DNA from: JAXDLH01 sp034666705
Lineage (GTDB): Bacteria > Chloroflexota > UBA6077 > SHYK01
Length of the DNA: 13,884 bases
Assembly: GCA_034666705.1 (NCBI GenBank)
Contig: JAXDLH010000464.1
Coordinates: 1 to 13,884 of the forward strand
Direction of reading: 5' to 3'
Each line of letters opens with the position of its first letter. Position 1 is the first letter of the stretch. A program made the position numbers and the translations under genes. The notes under the pieces were generated by a model. It was not told the DNA's origin. It searched no databases and saw only the letters and a program-made list of their open reading frames with translations. Shown one piece after another: positions 13,024-13,884 of the stretch.

Positions 13024-13485
13024 ATGGTGCAATTGAAGACAGGCGACCCCGCGCCAGACTTCGAGGCGGTCGACGACCAGGGCAACACGGTGAAGCTCGG
13101 CGACCTGAAGGGCAAGCGGGTGGTGATCTACTTCTACCCGAAAGACAACACCCCCGGCTGCACCACCCAGGCGTGCGGCTTCCGCGACAACTACACCGCG
13201 ATCACGGGCAAGAATGCCGTCCTGCTGGGTGTGAGCCCAGACAGCGCGAAGTCGCACGGCAACTTCAAGACGAAGTACAACCTGCCATTCCCGCTGCTCG
13301 TCGACTCCGACCACAAGCTGGCCGAGGCGTTCGGCGTGTGGCAGCAGAAGAAAATGGCCGGCCACAGCTACATGGGCGTCGTGCGCAGCCATTTCGTGAT
13401 CGACGAGCAGGGCAGGCTCGCCGACGTGCAATACAACGTCAAGGCCCCCGAGAGCCCCACCAAGGCCCTCGCCGCATTGGGGTAG
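13024..13485 (+). CDS. bcp: Thioredoxin-dependent peroxiredoxin, Bcp type
   Basis: A 153-residue peroxiredoxin of the AhpC/TSA superfamily that reduces H2O2 and organic or lipid hydroperoxides with thioredoxin. YFYPKDNTPGCTTQACGFRD carries the peroxidatic Cys46 (in the conserved P-G-C-T-T context) and the resolving Cys51, the four-residue spacing typical of atypical 2-Cys BCP/PrxQ proteins. Other family marks are LLGVSPDSAKSHGNFKTKYNLPFPLLVD and the late RSHFVIDEQG strand. Length is normal. The start is ATG 13024 with an AAAGGGAG-like site about eight bases upstream. It is transcribed alone, divergent from the OCD operon and convergent with the oxygenase gene to its right. A role in handling peroxide made by oxygenases is possible but speculative. 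Confidence 0.93.
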   Translation: MVQLKTGDPAPDFEAVDDQGNTVKLGDLKGKRVVIYFYPKDNTPGCTTQACGFRDNYTAITGKNAVLLGVSPDSAKSHGNFKTKYNLPFPLLVDSDHKLAEAFGVWQQKKMAGHSYMGVVRSHFVIDEQGRLADVQYNVKAPESPTKALAALG

Positions 13486-13611
13486 GAGCCCGGCCGACCA
13501 AGCCGCTGGCTTCTTGAGCGGAACGGAAAACCTGCCTTGATCCCATCGACAAGCTTAGGGCGGGCTCTTCTGCTGCGACCTCAAGCACCCAGTTTTCGGC
13601 TGCGCTTCTCG
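13486..13611. other. Convergent intergenic region
   Basis: This lies between the 3' ends of the peroxiredoxin and the dioxygenase beta-subunit gene. A small hairpin AAGCC-GCT-GGCTT (13500-13512) sits just after the peroxiredoxin stop and could end its transcript, though no full T-run follows. Nothing else is recognised. Confidence 0.3.
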
Positions 13612-13884
13612 CTAAAGGAGCGGCAACTGCCACAGGCTCTGGTCGCAGTTGATGAGCGAAACCTTCTTCCGGCGGATCCGCCAGGAAGCTTCCACCTTGG
13701 TCAGCACATGCTCCCAGGTTCCCGCGTACTGCGTGTCGCGTCCCTGTCTGGAGAAAAAGACCACCTGGCTAGACACGACCGAGAGCTCGTTGTCGGCAGT
13801 CCAGGCGGGCATGACGTTGCCAACCAGGTGTCGATAGCTTGGCGGCGGCGACTGGGGCCCAATCGTCGGGATCTTAAGCCGGTA
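13612..13884 (-). CDS. Aromatic-ring-hydroxylating dioxygenase beta subunit, C-terminal part (runs off window)
   Basis: The minus-strand frame is open from the window edge to the stop at 13612-13614, giving 90 codons. The sequence YRHLVGNV...LSVVSSQVVFFSRQGRDTQYAGTWEHVLTKVEASWRIRRKKVSL matches the C-terminal half of the small (beta) subunit of Rieske dioxygenases such as those for biphenyl, benzoate or phenylpropionate. That subunit has a SnoaL/NTF2-like cone fold and mainly supports the alpha3beta3 complex. Typical features are the VxSxxVxF strand, the RDTQ..AG..E.VL segment and the W-R-I-x-R-[RK]-x-V near the end. The N-terminal half and any alpha subunit would lie to the right of the window. 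The phthalate-type Rieske protein at 2653-3897 belongs to a branch that needs no beta subunit, so this is probably a separate oxygenase. Confidence 0.82.
   Translation of the reverse strand, partial: YRLKIPTIGPQSPPPSYRHLVGNVMPAWTADNELSVVSSQVVFFSRQGRDTQYAGTWEHVLTKVEASWRIRRKKVSLINCDQSLWQLPLL

Noticed and set aside
1..13884. tRNA, rRNA or riboswitch
   Set aside because: No cloverleaf, rRNA segment or known riboswitch core was recognised by eye on either strand; small non-coding RNAs cannot be excluded.

Overview
The window is GC-rich bacterial chromosome that looks like part of a large environmental genome. Intergenic palindromic repeats are common, and Shine-Dalgarno sites (GGAGG type) precede many of the genes. 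It has unusual paralogues of catabolic families: Rieske oxygenase, dihydroxyphthalate-decarboxylase-like, isochorismatase-fold, VOC, M24, and ornithine cyclodeaminase/mu-crystallin. Such a mix is known from uncultured soil and marine bacteria (for example Chloroflexota SAR202-like, Methylomirabilota/Rokubacteria-like or Tectomicrobia-like lineages). No marker gene is present, so the lineage stays open.

Layout. (1) 1-1130: the 3' end of an unrecognised gene, then a stand-alone class III nucleotide cyclase. The cyclase keeps both metal Asp residues but has lost the usual adenine-recognition Lys/Asp pair. (2) 1367-5894, plus strand: a secreted ABC substrate-binding protein, a phthalate-dioxygenase-type Rieske oxygenase, a cytoplasmic 4,5-dihydroxyphthalate-decarboxylase-like protein, and an isochorismatase-fold protein without the cysteine nucleophile. 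The gaps hold palindromic repeats, including a 195-bp MITE-like element and a (GCCCCC)5 tract. (3) 5957-9306, minus-strand features except one plus-strand fragment: a scrap-yard of a twice-frameshifted gene, an RCC1-repeat fragment joined abruptly to an M48-peptidase fragment, a DUF433 antitoxin-like gene with a broken PIN-like partner, and an apparently intact Xre/MbcA-RES toxin-antitoxin operon with a recognisable promoter. (4) 9475-12755, minus strand: a strong hairpin, then the operon OCD/mu-crystallin -> two-domain VOC protein -> M24 'pita-bread' protein. The last two genes overlap by one base. (5) 13024-13884: a Bcp-type peroxiredoxin (plus) and, converging on it, the C-terminal end of a ring-hydroxylating dioxygenase beta subunit running off the window.

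How the genes may work together. Regions 2, 4 and 5 suggest an accessory catabolic neighbourhood for aromatic or other carboxylated compounds: uptake protein, Rieske hydroxylation, decarboxylation, then several hydrolase, VOC and reductase-like steps. Several of these enzymes lack canonical catalytic residues: the isochorismatase-fold nucleophile, four of five M24 metal ligands, and a complete metal triad in either VOC half. Their chemistry therefore cannot be read from family names. The two catabolic blocks are separated by the toxin-antitoxin and gene-fragment island, which looks like an insertion or recombination hotspot. The most system-like candidates for something undescribed are the cyclase with its upstream partner at the left edge (possibly cyclic-nucleotide signalling or defence) and the degenerate-active-site catabolic operon.
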